Shown: positions 34,293 to 43,293 of the stretch, piece after piece | How positions within the stretch are numbered: the first letter of the stretch is position 1 | How the letters are laid out: every line of letters starts with the position of its first letter | Assembly: GCA_900316295.1 (NCBI GenBank) | Contig: ONCJ01000010.1 | Span: 1 to 60,705 of the forward strand | Reading direction: 5' to 3' | From: an uncultured Prevotella sp. | Lineage (GTDB): Bacteria; Bacteroidota; Bacteroidia; Bacteroidales; Bacteroidaceae | DNA: 60,705 bases | Translations under genes and position numbers: made by a program | Notes under the pieces: model-generated | Told to the model about the DNA's origin: nothing | Seen by the model: the letters and a program-made list of their open reading frames with translations, nothing else | The model's database searches: none

Positions 34293-35066
34293 TCATATCA
34301 CGCCACGATCTGCCGTCGTCAGGAAGTCGATTATCTTCTGACGCTCTGGGCTATCGGGTATCTGATCCTTTATCTGGTTGGTGGCATCAAAGAGGCTCAC
34401 CTTACCGTGGAATACCAGTCGATAGGCATTAGCTATATGCTTGATGGTCTTCTCGCTGAAACCTGCCTTCTGACACATCGGTGTGTTGACACCCGTGAAG
34501 GTGGCAGGATTACCGCAGGCAATGATGTATGGTGGCACGTCCTTATTGAATACCGAACCCGACAACACCGTAGAATACTCGCCCACACGGGTGTTAGGCA
34601 GTTGTAATACGGCTGAGGTGAGGATGGCTCCATCACCTATCTCGCAGTCACCAGCTATCTTAGAGCCGTAGCCGAAGACACACTGATTGCCCACCTTGGT
34701 GTCATGTAGTATGTGGACGCCCTCCAGCAGGAAGTTGTTATTGCCTATGATGGTCTTGCCGCCAGCATGTGTACCGCGGTTGATTACCACATTCTCACGT
34801 AGCACATTGCAGTCGCCGATGATCACTTCCGACTTCTCGCCCTGGAACTCAAAGTCCTGTGGCAGTGCAGCGATGACCGTGCCCTGGTGTATCTTGTTGC
34901 GATTACCCATACGTGTACCGTTCAGGATGCTGACGAATGGGAAGATAATGCAGTTGTCGCCAATCACGACATCATCCTCGATATACACGAAGGGATATAT
35001 CTTACAGTTGTCGCCGATCTTCGCCTTGGGACTAACCTCAGCTCTTGGGGATATTTCGCTTGCCAT
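34293..35066 (-). CDS. lpxA: UDP-GlcNAc acyltransferase LpxA
   Basis: LpxA adds the first acyl chain in lipid A synthesis. The 257-residue product is a left-handed beta helix of hexapeptide repeats (IGDNCKIYPF, IGNNNFLLEGVHILHD with the catalytic His, VFGYGSKIAGDCEIGDGAI) and a C-terminal helical part with AYRLVFHGKVSL. Bacteroidota usually keep lpxA behind an lpxC-fabZ fusion; here it is separate, the last gene behind an RND pump operon. The ATG at 35066 gives MASEISPRAEVSP, the normal start. Confidence 0.94.
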   Translation of the reverse strand: MASEISPRAEVSPKAKIGDNCKIYPFVYIEDDVVIGDNCIIFPFVSILNGTRMGNRNKIHQGTVIAALPQDFEFQGEKSEVIIGDCNVLRENVVINRGTHAGGKTIIGNNNFLLEGVHILHDTKVGNQCVFGYGSKIAGDCEIGDGAILTSAVLQLPNTRVGEYSTVLSGSVFNKDVPPYIIACGNPATFTGVNTPMCQKAGFSEKTIKHIANAYRLVFHGKVSLFDATNQIKDQIPDSPERQKIIDFLTTADRGVI

Positions 35067-35109
35067 AATTCTCAATTATCAATTATTGATTACAAATTAA
35101 AAATAAACA

Positions 35110-36510
35110 CTACTCCACTCCTCCACCGAGGGCATAGTACAGGTTGACTATCGCCTGTAGCTTAGAGAAGTCGTCCTGTACCTTCGCTATCTGTGCGTTG
35201 AGCAGCTGCTGTTGCGCTGTAATCACCTCAAGATAGCTGGTAGAACTCTGCTTATATAATAATGTGGTATGCTCCACATTCTTTGTCAGCACATCTATCT
35301 GTTGCTGTTCCAACTGGCTTTTCTCTACGGCAGAGGTATACTGCACCAGGGCATTGCTCACCTCACTACCTGCCGAGAGGATGCTGTTCTGCCATGTGTT
35401 GTACGCCTGCTTGTATTGAGCCTCAGCCACACGGAGTCCAGCCTTCAGCTGTCCGTTCATGAAGATGGGCTGTGTCAGCTGACCTACCACCTGCAACAGG
35501 AGCTTACCTGGGTTCACCATGCCATTGCTGTTGGTGAAGGCGCCCATCGGCGAGATGGTGATCTGTGGATAGAAACGTGCACGAGCCGTCTCGACATTAT
35601 AAAAGCACTGGGCCAGGGCCATCTCGTTGGCATGTACGTCGGCACGATTGGCAAGCATATTCAGTCCTATGCCATTGGCATACTGCTCAGGCAGCGACTG
35701 ATTCTCCAGCTTTCCGCGGGCGATGGCATGTGCCGGCTCACCCATGAGGAGCGAGAGCGAGTTCTCCACCTCACGGATATTTCCACGTATCTCTGCATCG
35801 CGCGTCATAACATCATAGTATGCAGCCTCAGCACTCTGCACACTGGTAGAGCGTGCCCTGCCGAAGGACATCTGCAGTTTCATCATATCCCACGTGTCCT
35901 TGGTAAGGTTCTGCATGTTATGGACTATCTCCTGCTGACGGTCGAGCATCAGAAGGGTGTAGTACATATTGGCGACATTGCTGATCAGGCTGGTCTGAAC
36001 AGCCAGACGATAGTCGCGTGCCTGGAGCAGACCTACCTGTGCCGCACGCTTCTGTGAGCGCAACGAACCAAACAAGTCGACATTCCATGATGCCGAGAGT
36101 GGTAGCGTATACGCCTTGGTCGTCTCACTATGAGTACCGAAATGGCTCAGTGTACCCTGCGGACCGAACACCACCGACGGAAGGAACGACAGCTTGGCAG
36201 CCTTGAGCTGAGCCTCAGCCATCTCAATGTTCAGCGCTGCATTGAGCAGGTCGGGGTTGTTGGCAAGGGTCTTCTCTATGATAGCCTGCAGATAGGGATC
36301 GGTGAACACCGTGCGCCAAGGCAGGTTGCCGAAGCCCGTAGAGTCTGCAGTAGACAGGTAAGCGCTGTCGTTGATGGGGTCGCGCACCACATTGTCGGTA
36401 GTCACCGTAGCAGGACGCTCATAGTCGTCGTAGAGCGAATGGTAGGCTTTACAGCCACTGAGCAAAGCGACTGTAAAACCTATCAGGATTATATTTCTTG
36501 TATGCATCAT
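35110..36510 (-). CDS. TolC-like outer-membrane efflux lipoprotein
   Basis: About 466 residues; start ATG at 36510 or 36507. A lipobox (ALLSGC, Cys near residue 20) marks a NodT/OprM-type lipoprotein. Typical blocks are NNPDLLNAALNIEMAEAQLKAAKL, the SWNVDLFGSLRSQ turn, and the second repeat with YKQAYNTWQNSILSAGSEVSNAL. It forms the outer-membrane channel for the RND pump coded just upstream (32-bp gap). Confidence 0.93.
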   Translation of the reverse strand: MMHTRNIILIGFTVALLSGCKAYHSLYDDYERPATVTTDNVVRDPINDSAYLSTADSTGFGNLPWRTVFTDPYLQAIIEKTLANNPDLLNAALNIEMAEAQLKAAKLSFLPSVVFGPQGTLSHFGTHSETTKAYTLPLSASWNVDLFGSLRSQKRAAQVGLLQARDYRLAVQTSLISNVANMYYTLLMLDRQQEIVHNMQNLTKDTWDMMKLQMSFGRARSTSVQSAEAAYYDVMTRDAEIRGNIREVENSLSLLMGEPAHAIARGKLENQSLPEQYANGIGLNMLANRADVHANEMALAQCFYNVETARARFYPQITISPMGAFTNSNGMVNPGKLLLQVVGQLTQPIFMNGQLKAGLRVAEAQYKQAYNTWQNSILSAGSEVSNALVQYTSAVEKSQLEQQQIDVLTKNVEHTTLLYKQSSTSYLEVITAQQQLLNAQIAKVQDDFSKLQAIVNLYYALGGGVE

Positions 36511-36542
36511 AATATTCAATTACTTGTATAATTGTTATTTAT

Positions 36543-39500
36543 CTATTTCTCCACAGTATCAAACTCCTTGCTTAGATCGTGAGCATACTGCTCCAGCTCT
36601 GGCGAGTTAAGTATATCGCCATTGTCCTCACCCTCAAACTTCATCGGAGAGAATTTCTCCTGCAAGGACTGGAAAATAACGAAGAGGGCTGGCACTACGA
36701 AGAGTTGCAAGATAGTACCAATGAGCATACCACCTACGGCAGCAGCACCAAGGGTTTGGTTACCATTCTTACCTACTCCCGATGCAAACATCATAGGCAA
36801 CAAACCGATGACCATAGCAAGGGAGGTCATAAGGATAGGGCGCAAACGGGCTGCGGAGCCAAGTATTGCCGACCACGTGATAGCCATACCCAACTGACGA
36901 CGCTCCAAGGCAAACTGTACAATAAGTATGGCGTTCTTCGCCAACAGACCAATAAGCATGATAAGCGATATCTGCATATATATGTCATTGGAATGGCCGA
37001 ATATCTGTGTAAACAAGAAGCAACCTGCCAATCCGAACGGCACTGAGAGTACAACCGCCAACGGCAAGATATAGCTCTCATACTGAGCCGAGAGGATAAG
37101 GTAGATGAAGATAAAGCACAGCACGAAGATAATTGCCGTGGTATTGGATGCCTTTGCCTCCTCACGTGTCAGACCTGAGTAGTCGTATGTATATCCTGAT
37201 GGCAACATTTCGTCAGCTACTTCCTGACATGCTTTCAGAGCCTCACCGGTTGAATAGCCGTCTGCCACCGTCGCTGTCACATTGATAGAGGTAAACAGAT
37301 TGAAACGGCTGATGTTGGTTGGTCCGAATACACGCTCCAATCGACAGAATTCTTGAACCGGAGCCATACCGCCTGGTGTGCGGACATACACATTCTGTAA
37401 TGAAGCTTCGGTCATACGTGTCTCTGGTGCACCTTGTATCATGACACGATAGAGTTTACCGAAGGAGTTGAAGTTTGAGGCATATAGTCCACCATAGTAG
37501 CCCTGCAAAGTAGAGAGTACCATGGTTGGTGTTATACCCGCCTGCTTACACTTTGCTACATCCACATGTACCATATACTGCGGATAATTAGGATTGTATG
37601 ACGTCATAGCCATCTGGAACTCCGGCCGTTTGTTCAACTCTGCCAAATAGTCCTTGACAACACCGAAAAACTTGTTCAGATCACCACCTGTGCGATCCTG
37701 CATAACAAGCGACACACCATTGTTAGCAGAGAAACCAGGAATCATTGGCGGAGCAAAGGCCAGAATCTGAGCATCCTTGATGTGTGCTGTCTTCATATAG
37801 ATCTGTGCCAGCACGCCATTAGCCTCGTATGGATTGAGGAAGAAACGGTAGATTCCATCGCCTTCCCACAGTCCACTGATTTTCCACCACAAACCTTTTT
37901 GGCGTTCTTTGAAGGATTTCAACTTAATGATGAATGTTGCCTGGTCGGAACCTGCACCAGCAATAAAATTGTAACCCTGCACCTGCTCACGTGTCTTCAC
38001 AGCAGGATCGGCCCCAAGAATAGAGTCTACTTGTGCTATAACCTCCTTGGTACGTTCCTGAGATGTTGCCGGTGGCATAGAGATGGTACAGAAGATGGTT
38101 CCTGTATCCTCATCAGGAACAAGTCCCGACTTGGTAGTAGACATGGTAATTACCAATGCCACAACACCCACTACCACCGTAAGCATGATAAGCAATGGTT
38201 TGTGGACCAATTTTTCAACTATATTCTTATATTTATTTGTATACTTATTAAAAGCGGTATTGAACGACGTATTGAAACGATCTATCAAGGAACTCTTCTT
38301 TACATGACCATTCTCATCGTGCGGCTTCAAGAAGATAGCACACAACGCTGGCGACAGTGTCAACGCATTCAGTGCCGAGATAAAGATACTAATAGCCATC
38401 GTGACACCGAATTCACGATAGAAAGTACCACTAGTACCACCAATGAACGACACAGGAACAAACACAGATGCCATCACAAGGGTGATGGAGATGATGGCTC
38501 CAGAAATTTCGTTCATAGCATCAATACTTGCAGTAAGCGGTGACTTATAGCCCTGGTCCAGCTTGGCATGAACTGCCTCCACCACCACAATGGCATCATC
38601 CACCACAATGGCAATAGCCAAGAGCAATGCCGATAGTACCAGAAGGTTGATGGAGAAGCCCATCAGGTTGAGGAAGAAAAATGTACCGATGAGTGATACG
38701 GGCACGGCTATAAGTGGGATGATGGTGGAACGGAAGTCCTGAAGGAAGATATATACCACAAGGAACACCAACACAAGGGTCATCACAAGGGTAAACACCA
38801 CCTCCTCGATACTTGCATAGAGGAACTCCGTAACATCATAATTGATCTTATACTCCATACCTGGAGGGAACTGCTTTGCCTGCTCTTCCAGTGTGGCCTT
38901 CACCTGCTTGGCAATCTCGTTGGCATTAGAGCCTGCAACCTGCTGTACCATCGTCAAAACAGATGGTACGTTATTGTTCTTCATCGCGATACCATAGCCC
39001 TGACCTCCAAGTTCAATTGTAGCGATATCCTTGAGAGTCAGCGTCTGCCCGTTAGCATCACTCTTGACTACAATATTACCAAACTCCTCTGCGGTCTTGA
39101 AACGACCGGTATAACGCATGGCATACTCGTAAGCCACGTCCGACTGTTCGCCAAAGGATCCAGGAGCTGCCTCGATATTCTGTTCTGCCAACACAGCTGT
39201 AATGTCCGACGGCATCAATCCATGCTGTTTCATCACATCTGGTTTCAACCATATACGCATGGCGTATGTCTTTTGGCTAAAAGTGGACGCATCACCCACG
39301 CCCTCAATACGCTTCAAGGCAGGAATAATATTGATAGCGTTGTAGTTGGTCAAGAATTCATCATCATAACGTCCATCAGAAGTCAAGGTAAACATAATCA
39401 CCTGCGACGACTGACGCTTGATCACCTGCACACCAATCTGGTTAACCTCAGCAGGCAGCAATGCAGCAGCCTGCGACACACGGTTCTGTACATTGACAGC

Positions 39501-39809
39501 ACACATGTCTGGATTGGCGCCCTGATTGAACACAACAGAGATATTGGCAGAGCCAGTAGAAGCCGTTGAAGAGATATAGTCCATACCCTCCACACCATTG
39601 ATACTTTCCTCCAGTGGTGTGACAACGGCATTCTTCACTGTCTCAGCATCGGCACCAGGATAGCTGGTTATGACCATAATCTGTGGTGGTGCAATATTTG
39701 GATATTGCTCAATAGGCAATGAGACCAATCCAATTATACCGAGCAATACAATTAGGACGGAGATTACCGTCGACAGTACTGGTCGTTTTATAAAATTAGT
39801 AAATGTCAT
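36543..39809 (-). CDS. RND multidrug efflux permease (AcrB/HAE1 family)
   Basis: The 1088-residue inner-membrane pump has RPVLSTVISVLIVLLGIIGL in helix 1, SLPIEQYPNIAPPQI, the proton-relay Asp pair in AIVVDDAIVVVEAV (about 405-406), GGTSGTFYREFGVTMA, and repeated helix bundles in both halves. It likely exports hydrophobic drugs, bile salts or similar compounds with the adaptor and channel in the same operon. The C-terminal ~35 residues are a hydrophilic extension. Gap to the adaptor gene 14 bp. Confidence 0.96.
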   Translation of the reverse strand: MTFTNFIKRPVLSTVISVLIVLLGIIGLVSLPIEQYPNIAPPQIMVITSYPGADAETVKNAVVTPLEESINGVEGMDYISSTASTGSANISVVFNQGANPDMCAVNVQNRVSQAAALLPAEVNQIGVQVIKRQSSQVIMFTLTSDGRYDDEFLTNYNAINIIPALKRIEGVGDASTFSQKTYAMRIWLKPDVMKQHGLMPSDITAVLAEQNIEAAPGSFGEQSDVAYEYAMRYTGRFKTAEEFGNIVVKSDANGQTLTLKDIATIELGGQGYGIAMKNNNVPSVLTMVQQVAGSNANEIAKQVKATLEEQAKQFPPGMEYKINYDVTEFLYASIEEVVFTLVMTLVLVFLVVYIFLQDFRSTIIPLIAVPVSLIGTFFFLNLMGFSINLLVLSALLLAIAIVVDDAIVVVEAVHAKLDQGYKSPLTASIDAMNEISGAIISITLVMASVFVPVSFIGGTSGTFYREFGVTMAISIFISALNALTLSPALCAIFLKPHDENGHVKKSSLIDRFNTSFNTAFNKYTNKYKNIVEKLVHKPLLIMLTVVVGVVALVITMSTTKSGLVPDEDTGTIFCTISMPPATSQERTKEVIAQVDSILGADPAVKTREQVQGYNFIAGAGSDQATFIIKLKSFKERQKGLWWKISGLWEGDGIYRFFLNPYEANGVLAQIYMKTAHIKDAQILAFAPPMIPGFSANNGVSLVMQDRTGGDLNKFFGVVKDYLAELNKRPEFQMAMTSYNPNYPQYMVHVDVAKCKQAGITPTMVLSTLQGYYGGLYASNFNSFGKLYRVMIQGAPETRMTEASLQNVYVRTPGGMAPVQEFCRLERVFGPTNISRFNLFTSINVTATVADGYSTGEALKACQEVADEMLPSGYTYDYSGLTREEAKASNTTAIIFVLCFIFIYLILSAQYESYILPLAVVLSVPFGLAGCFLFTQIFGHSNDIYMQISLIMLIGLLAKNAILIVQFALERRQLGMAITWSAILGSAARLRPILMTSLAMVIGLLPMMFASGVGKNGNQTLGAAAVGGMLIGTILQLFVVPALFVIFQSLQEKFSPMKFEGEDNGDILNSPELEQYAHDLSKEFDTVEK

Positions 39810-39823
39810 TGTTCGTATTCTGT

Positions 39824-41053
39824 TTATTTCTTCATTCCATTTACGATATCACCAGCAGTCATTGACTTTGCCTGCTCTTGAATCTTCTTCTCATAGCGTT
39901 CCTGAGAGATAGGAATAATCGTCATCTGGTCGGTGAGCTTCGTTATACCATTGGAAACAATCTGATCACCGATTTTCAAGCCGCCAGTAACAACATAGTT
40001 CTTTCCGTCATTCTGTGGATTAACTGTAATCTCTGTATAGTGCAGTTTGTTATTCTTGTCAACCTTATATACAAAGATCTTGTCCTGAACAGTGGTACAT
40101 GCTGACTGAGGTATCACGATGGAGCGGGTGTCTGTGCGTGGAACAACGATAGAACCGGAACCGCCACTCTTTAGCAGACGCTCAGGATTGGCAAAACGCG
40201 CAATCATCGATACAGAGCCAGTGGCAGCGTCGATGACACCGCTCACCTTGGTTACGGTTCCAGCATGGGTATACATGGTACCGTCGGCAAGACGTAAGTA
40301 TACTGGCGGATAGTTGCTTACCGCAGCATTGATACCACCCGCATTACGAGTCATATTGAGGATATCCTTCTCTGTCATAGAGAAGTACACTTCTATAGTG
40401 CTGATGTCTGACACGGTAGTAACGGCGGGATTGGACGATGGACTAACCAGCGCACCAAGTTTGTATGGCAGATTGCCTACAACTCCAGATACTGGACTTG
40501 TGATAGTACAGAAGCTCAGCGTCTCCTTAGCATTGGCGAGCGAAGCCTGTGCCTGCGCCACACTCGACTTGGCTTGGGCTACTGCAGCCTGTGCCGACTC
40601 GAATGAATTCTTTGACGATTGCAGCTCGAAGCTACCTATAACACCGTTCTTAAAGAGTTCCTGACTATTCTTATACGTCAGCGATGCTGTCGCCAACTGT
40701 GCTTGCGAGGAGTTAACCATTGCCTGTGCCTGTGTCACGGCTGCCTGTGCCTGACGTACAGCAGCAGCGTATGTGGCGTTATCTATGGTAAATAACACCT
40801 GTCCACGAGCCACCGACTGTCCTTCCTGAACAGCCAGACGAGTGATAAAACCTGAGATTTTCGGACGGATCTCAACATCCTGCACACCCTTGATTGTAGC
40901 TGGATAAGTTGTCTCCGACTGAGCACTCTGTATGCCGACAGTCATGACAGGATATTCATTGTCACCGAAATTAGGACGACCACCCGATTTTCCACAACCA
41001 GAGAATGCCAATACTGTCGCGCAAGCGATCAAAATACTTGTAATCTTCTTCAT
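39824..41053 (-). CDS. RND periplasmic adaptor (AcrA/MexA family)
   Basis: The 409-residue product has a lipobox (LAFSGC, Cys20), a beta-barrel/lipoyl region (GFITRLAVQEGQSVARGQVLF), a long Ala/Gln-rich coiled-coil hairpin (about 85-165) and the lipoyl return TITSPVSGVVGNLPYKLGALV. It links the RND permease to the TolC-like channel. First gene of the operon; promoter at 41119. Confidence 0.95.
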   Translation of the reverse strand: MKKITSILIACATVLAFSGCGKSGGRPNFGDNEYPVMTVGIQSAQSETTYPATIKGVQDVEIRPKISGFITRLAVQEGQSVARGQVLFTIDNATYAAAVRQAQAAVTQAQAMVNSSQAQLATASLTYKNSQELFKNGVIGSFELQSSKNSFESAQAAVAQAKSSVAQAQASLANAKETLSFCTITSPVSGVVGNLPYKLGALVSPSSNPAVTTVSDISTIEVYFSMTEKDILNMTRNAGGINAAVSNYPPVYLRLADGTMYTHAGTVTKVSGVIDAATGSVSMIARFANPERLLKSGGSGSIVVPRTDTRSIVIPQSACTTVQDKIFVYKVDKNNKLHYTEITVNPQNDGKNYVVTGGLKIGDQIVSNGITKLTDQMTIIPISQERYEKKIQEQAKSMTAGDIVNGMKK

Positions 41054-41118
41054 ATCTTTTTACTGTTATTCTCGTTATAAATACAAAACTTACTTTACCT
41101 ATATGAGTTTTTTCAAGG

Positions 41119-41128
41119 TGCAAAGTTA
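41119..41128 (-). promoter_or_regulatory. -7 box of the RND pump operon
   Basis: TAACTTTGCA on the minus strand, 65 nt before the adaptor start. A clear repressor palindrome or tetR-type neighbour was not seen. Confidence 0.65.
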
Positions 41129-41168
41129 GTCATTATTTATGTAACACCTCGCACCTACACTTTATCTT

Positions 41169-42632
41169 TTAACAATTATTACACTGCAAGCCCAATTCCT
41201 TTGCTCGCTTTAAGAGCAATTCCATCAGCGGCTCTCGCTCATTGGCAACTTTATTGTCCAGCACAGCATCCTTCAGAGTCTTCTTCAGGACACCGACAAC
41301 CTCACATGGTTTCAGGTTGAACATCTGCATTATCTCATTACCGTCGATGACTGGCTGTAGCAGTCGCTTGTAGTCCTTTTCCCTCAGCAGGGCTATCTTC
41401 TCGCGCACCAGACGGAAGTTTTCACGGAACTGAGCTTTCCTGACCTCGTTTTTGCTCGTTACATCAGCCTCACAGAGCCTCATCAGATAGTCAATGTCGT
41501 CGCCAGCATCGTTGAGCAGTCGTCGCACCGCACTGTCGGTCACCTCATCATCAGCAATGGCAATCGGACGCATGTGCAGGTCTACGAGTTTCTTCACGAA
41601 CTTCATCTTTGCGTCCAAGGGCAGTTTCAGTCGTCTGAAAATCTCGGGCACCATCTTAGCTCCGATATAGTTATGATTATGGAAAGTCCACCCCTGCAGG
41701 TTGTCCCACCGCTTAGAGCGTGGCTTTCCTATATCATGGAGGAGTGCTGCCCACCTCACCCACAGCTCGTTTGACGGATCCTGACCAGCGGCGTCCCTAC
41801 TCTTGCAGATATTCTCCAGCACCTCCAGTGTATGGTAGAAATTGTTCTTATGCTTCCTTCCATTGCGTATCTCCACTATATCAAGCTGTATCAGTTCGGG
41901 CAAGATCAGTTCAAGCAACCCACTGCGATAGAGGTCCATAAACCCCTTTGACGGATGTGGTGCCATCATTATCTTATTGAGTTCATCTGCTATACGTTCG
42001 CCACTCACAATTTCCAGTCGCTGTCTGTTGCGCAGTATAGCATCGAAGGTCTCATCTTCAATATAGAAATTGAGCTGGGTGGCAAATCGCACACACCTCA
42101 TCATACGTAACGGATCGTCTGAGAAGGTTATATCCGGGTCAAGTGGTGTGCGTATGATGCCGTCCTCAAGATCATAGACTCCATCAAACGGATCGACGAG
42201 CTCGCCAAAGCGCCCGTTATTCAGACATACCGCCATGGCATTGATAGTAAAATCCCTACGGTTTTGGTCGTCTTCGAGTGTTCCGTCTTCTACTATCGGC
42301 TTTCTGCTGTTACGGTTATAGCTTTCTTTACGTGCACCGACAAACTCCAGTTCGGTGCCGTCCTTAAGCTTTACCTGAGCGGTGCCGAAATTACGGAACA
42401 CTGACAGATGGGCTCTTTTGCCCAACACCTTTTTCACTTGTTCGGCAATGAGCACACCGCTACCTACCACCACAACATCAATATCGTTGGATGGACGTTC
42501 AAGGAACAAGTCCCTGACATATCCACCCACCACATAACACTCCATTCCGAGGTTGTCAGCAGCGTCTGCAATCAGGTGGAAGATGTCCTTATCAAGCAGT
42601 TTTGCCAATTGATCATCAGAAAGATTTCTCAT
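41169..42632 (-). CDS. CCA tRNA nucleotidyltransferase / poly(A) polymerase-type protein with HD domain
   Basis: A class II nucleotidyltransferase of 487 residues: YVVGGYVRD at 33-41, catalytic NDIDVVVVG (Asp50, Asp52), RRDFTINAMA, and the DPLRMMRCVRFA block. An HD phosphohydrolase domain follows (ALLHDIGKPR near 300, FHNHNYIGAKM). This layout occurs in CCA-adding enzymes and in some poly(A) polymerases; the choice between them cannot be made from motifs alone. Single gene, divergent from the DUF1599 gene with a shared heptamer array between. Confidence 0.9.
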   Translation of the reverse strand: MRNLSDDQLAKLLDKDIFHLIADAADNLGMECYVVGGYVRDLFLERPSNDIDVVVVGSGVLIAEQVKKVLGKRAHLSVFRNFGTAQVKLKDGTELEFVGARKESYNRNSRKPIVEDGTLEDDQNRRDFTINAMAVCLNNGRFGELVDPFDGVYDLEDGIIRTPLDPDITFSDDPLRMMRCVRFATQLNFYIEDETFDAILRNRQRLEIVSGERIADELNKIMMAPHPSKGFMDLYRSGLLELILPELIQLDIVEIRNGRKHKNNFYHTLEVLENICKSRDAAGQDPSNELWVRWAALLHDIGKPRSKRWDNLQGWTFHNHNYIGAKMVPEIFRRLKLPLDAKMKFVKKLVDLHMRPIAIADDEVTDSAVRRLLNDAGDDIDYLMRLCEADVTSKNEVRKAQFRENFRLVREKIALLREKDYKRLLQPVIDGNEIMQMFNLKPCEVVGVLKKTLKDAVLDNKVANEREPLMELLLKRAKELGLQCNNC

Positions 42633-42650
42633 TGTCGTCTGTTTTTCGAG

Positions 42651-42660
42651 TGCAAAGGTA
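42651..42660 (-). promoter_or_regulatory. -7 box of the CCA-adding-type gene
   Basis: TACCTTTGCA on the minus strand, 18 nt before the ATG at 42632. The GTTWTTA array starts 7 bp upstream at 42668. Confidence 0.72.
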
Positions 42661-42667
42661 ATGAAAA

Positions 42668-42695
42668 GTTTTTAGTTATTAGTTTTTAGGTTTCA
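42668..42695. repeat. Four heptamers between divergent promoters (GTTTTTA type)
   Basis: GTTTTTA, GTTATTA, GTTTTTA and GGTTTCA in register. Four units, 7 bp from the minus-strand -7 box and 11 bp from the plus-strand -7 box. Confidence 0.8.
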
Positions 42696-42706
42696 GTCTT
42701 TTTTAC

Positions 42707-42716
42707 TACTTTTGCA
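42707..42716 (+). promoter_or_regulatory. -7 box of the DUF1599-tpiA-folE gene run
   Basis: TACTTTTGCA, only 7 bp before the ATG at 42724, so the transcript is almost leaderless. Confidence 0.6.
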
Positions 42717-42723
42717 ACGAATT

Positions 42724-43269
42724 ATGGCAACATCGCAAAATACAGAGCAACAATTCAAGGACATCATGGCTGAATGCCGTGTGTTGTTCGCCAAGAAACT
42801 GCATGACTATGGAGCTTCCTGGCGCATATTGAGAATATCGTCACTCACCGACCAACTGTTTATCAAGGCAAAGCGCATCCGCTCCATCGAGGTTAAGAAG
42901 GAGGCACTTGTAGACGAAGGCATCCGTCCAGAGTTCATTGCGCTGATCAATTATGGTATTGTCGGACTGATACAGCTGGCTCACGGCTATGCCGACGAGG
43001 TAGACATGGACAACACAAAGGCATTGGAACTCTACGACCAGCATGCCAACGAAGCACTACAACTGATGCTGAAGAAAAACCATGACTACGACGAAGCATG
43101 GCGATCAATGCGTGTTTCGAGCTACACTGACTTCATTCTCACCAAGATACAACGCATCAAGGAGATCGAAGACCTTGGAGGGGAGACGCTGGTGAGCGAA
43201 GGTATAGACTCCAACTACATGGACATCATCAACTATGCCGTGTTTGGAGCGATAAGACTGAAGGAGTAA
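42724..43269 (+). CDS. DUF1599-domain protein (two repeats)
   Basis: The 181-residue product is an internal duplication: LFAKKLHDYGASWRILR with IKAKRIRSIE and INYGIVGLIQL, then LMLKKNHDYDEAWRSMRVSS with IQRIKEIE and INYAVFGAIRL. This is the DUF1599 family, which I recall as also named a nucleotide-modification-associated domain; helix pattern and His-Asp-Tyr motifs suggest nucleotide binding. No proven activity. Start at the ATG at 42724, the first after the -7 box. First gene of a conserved run with the DoxX-thioredoxin gene and tpiA. Confidence 0.88.
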   Translation: MATSQNTEQQFKDIMAECRVLFAKKLHDYGASWRILRISSLTDQLFIKAKRIRSIEVKKEALVDEGIRPEFIALINYGIVGLIQLAHGYADEVDMDNTKALELYDQHANEALQLMLKKNHDYDEAWRSMRVSSYTDFILTKIQRIKEIEDLGGETLVSEGIDSNYMDIINYAVFGAIRLKE

Positions 43270-43293
43270 CATATATATAAATAATGTGAGAGG

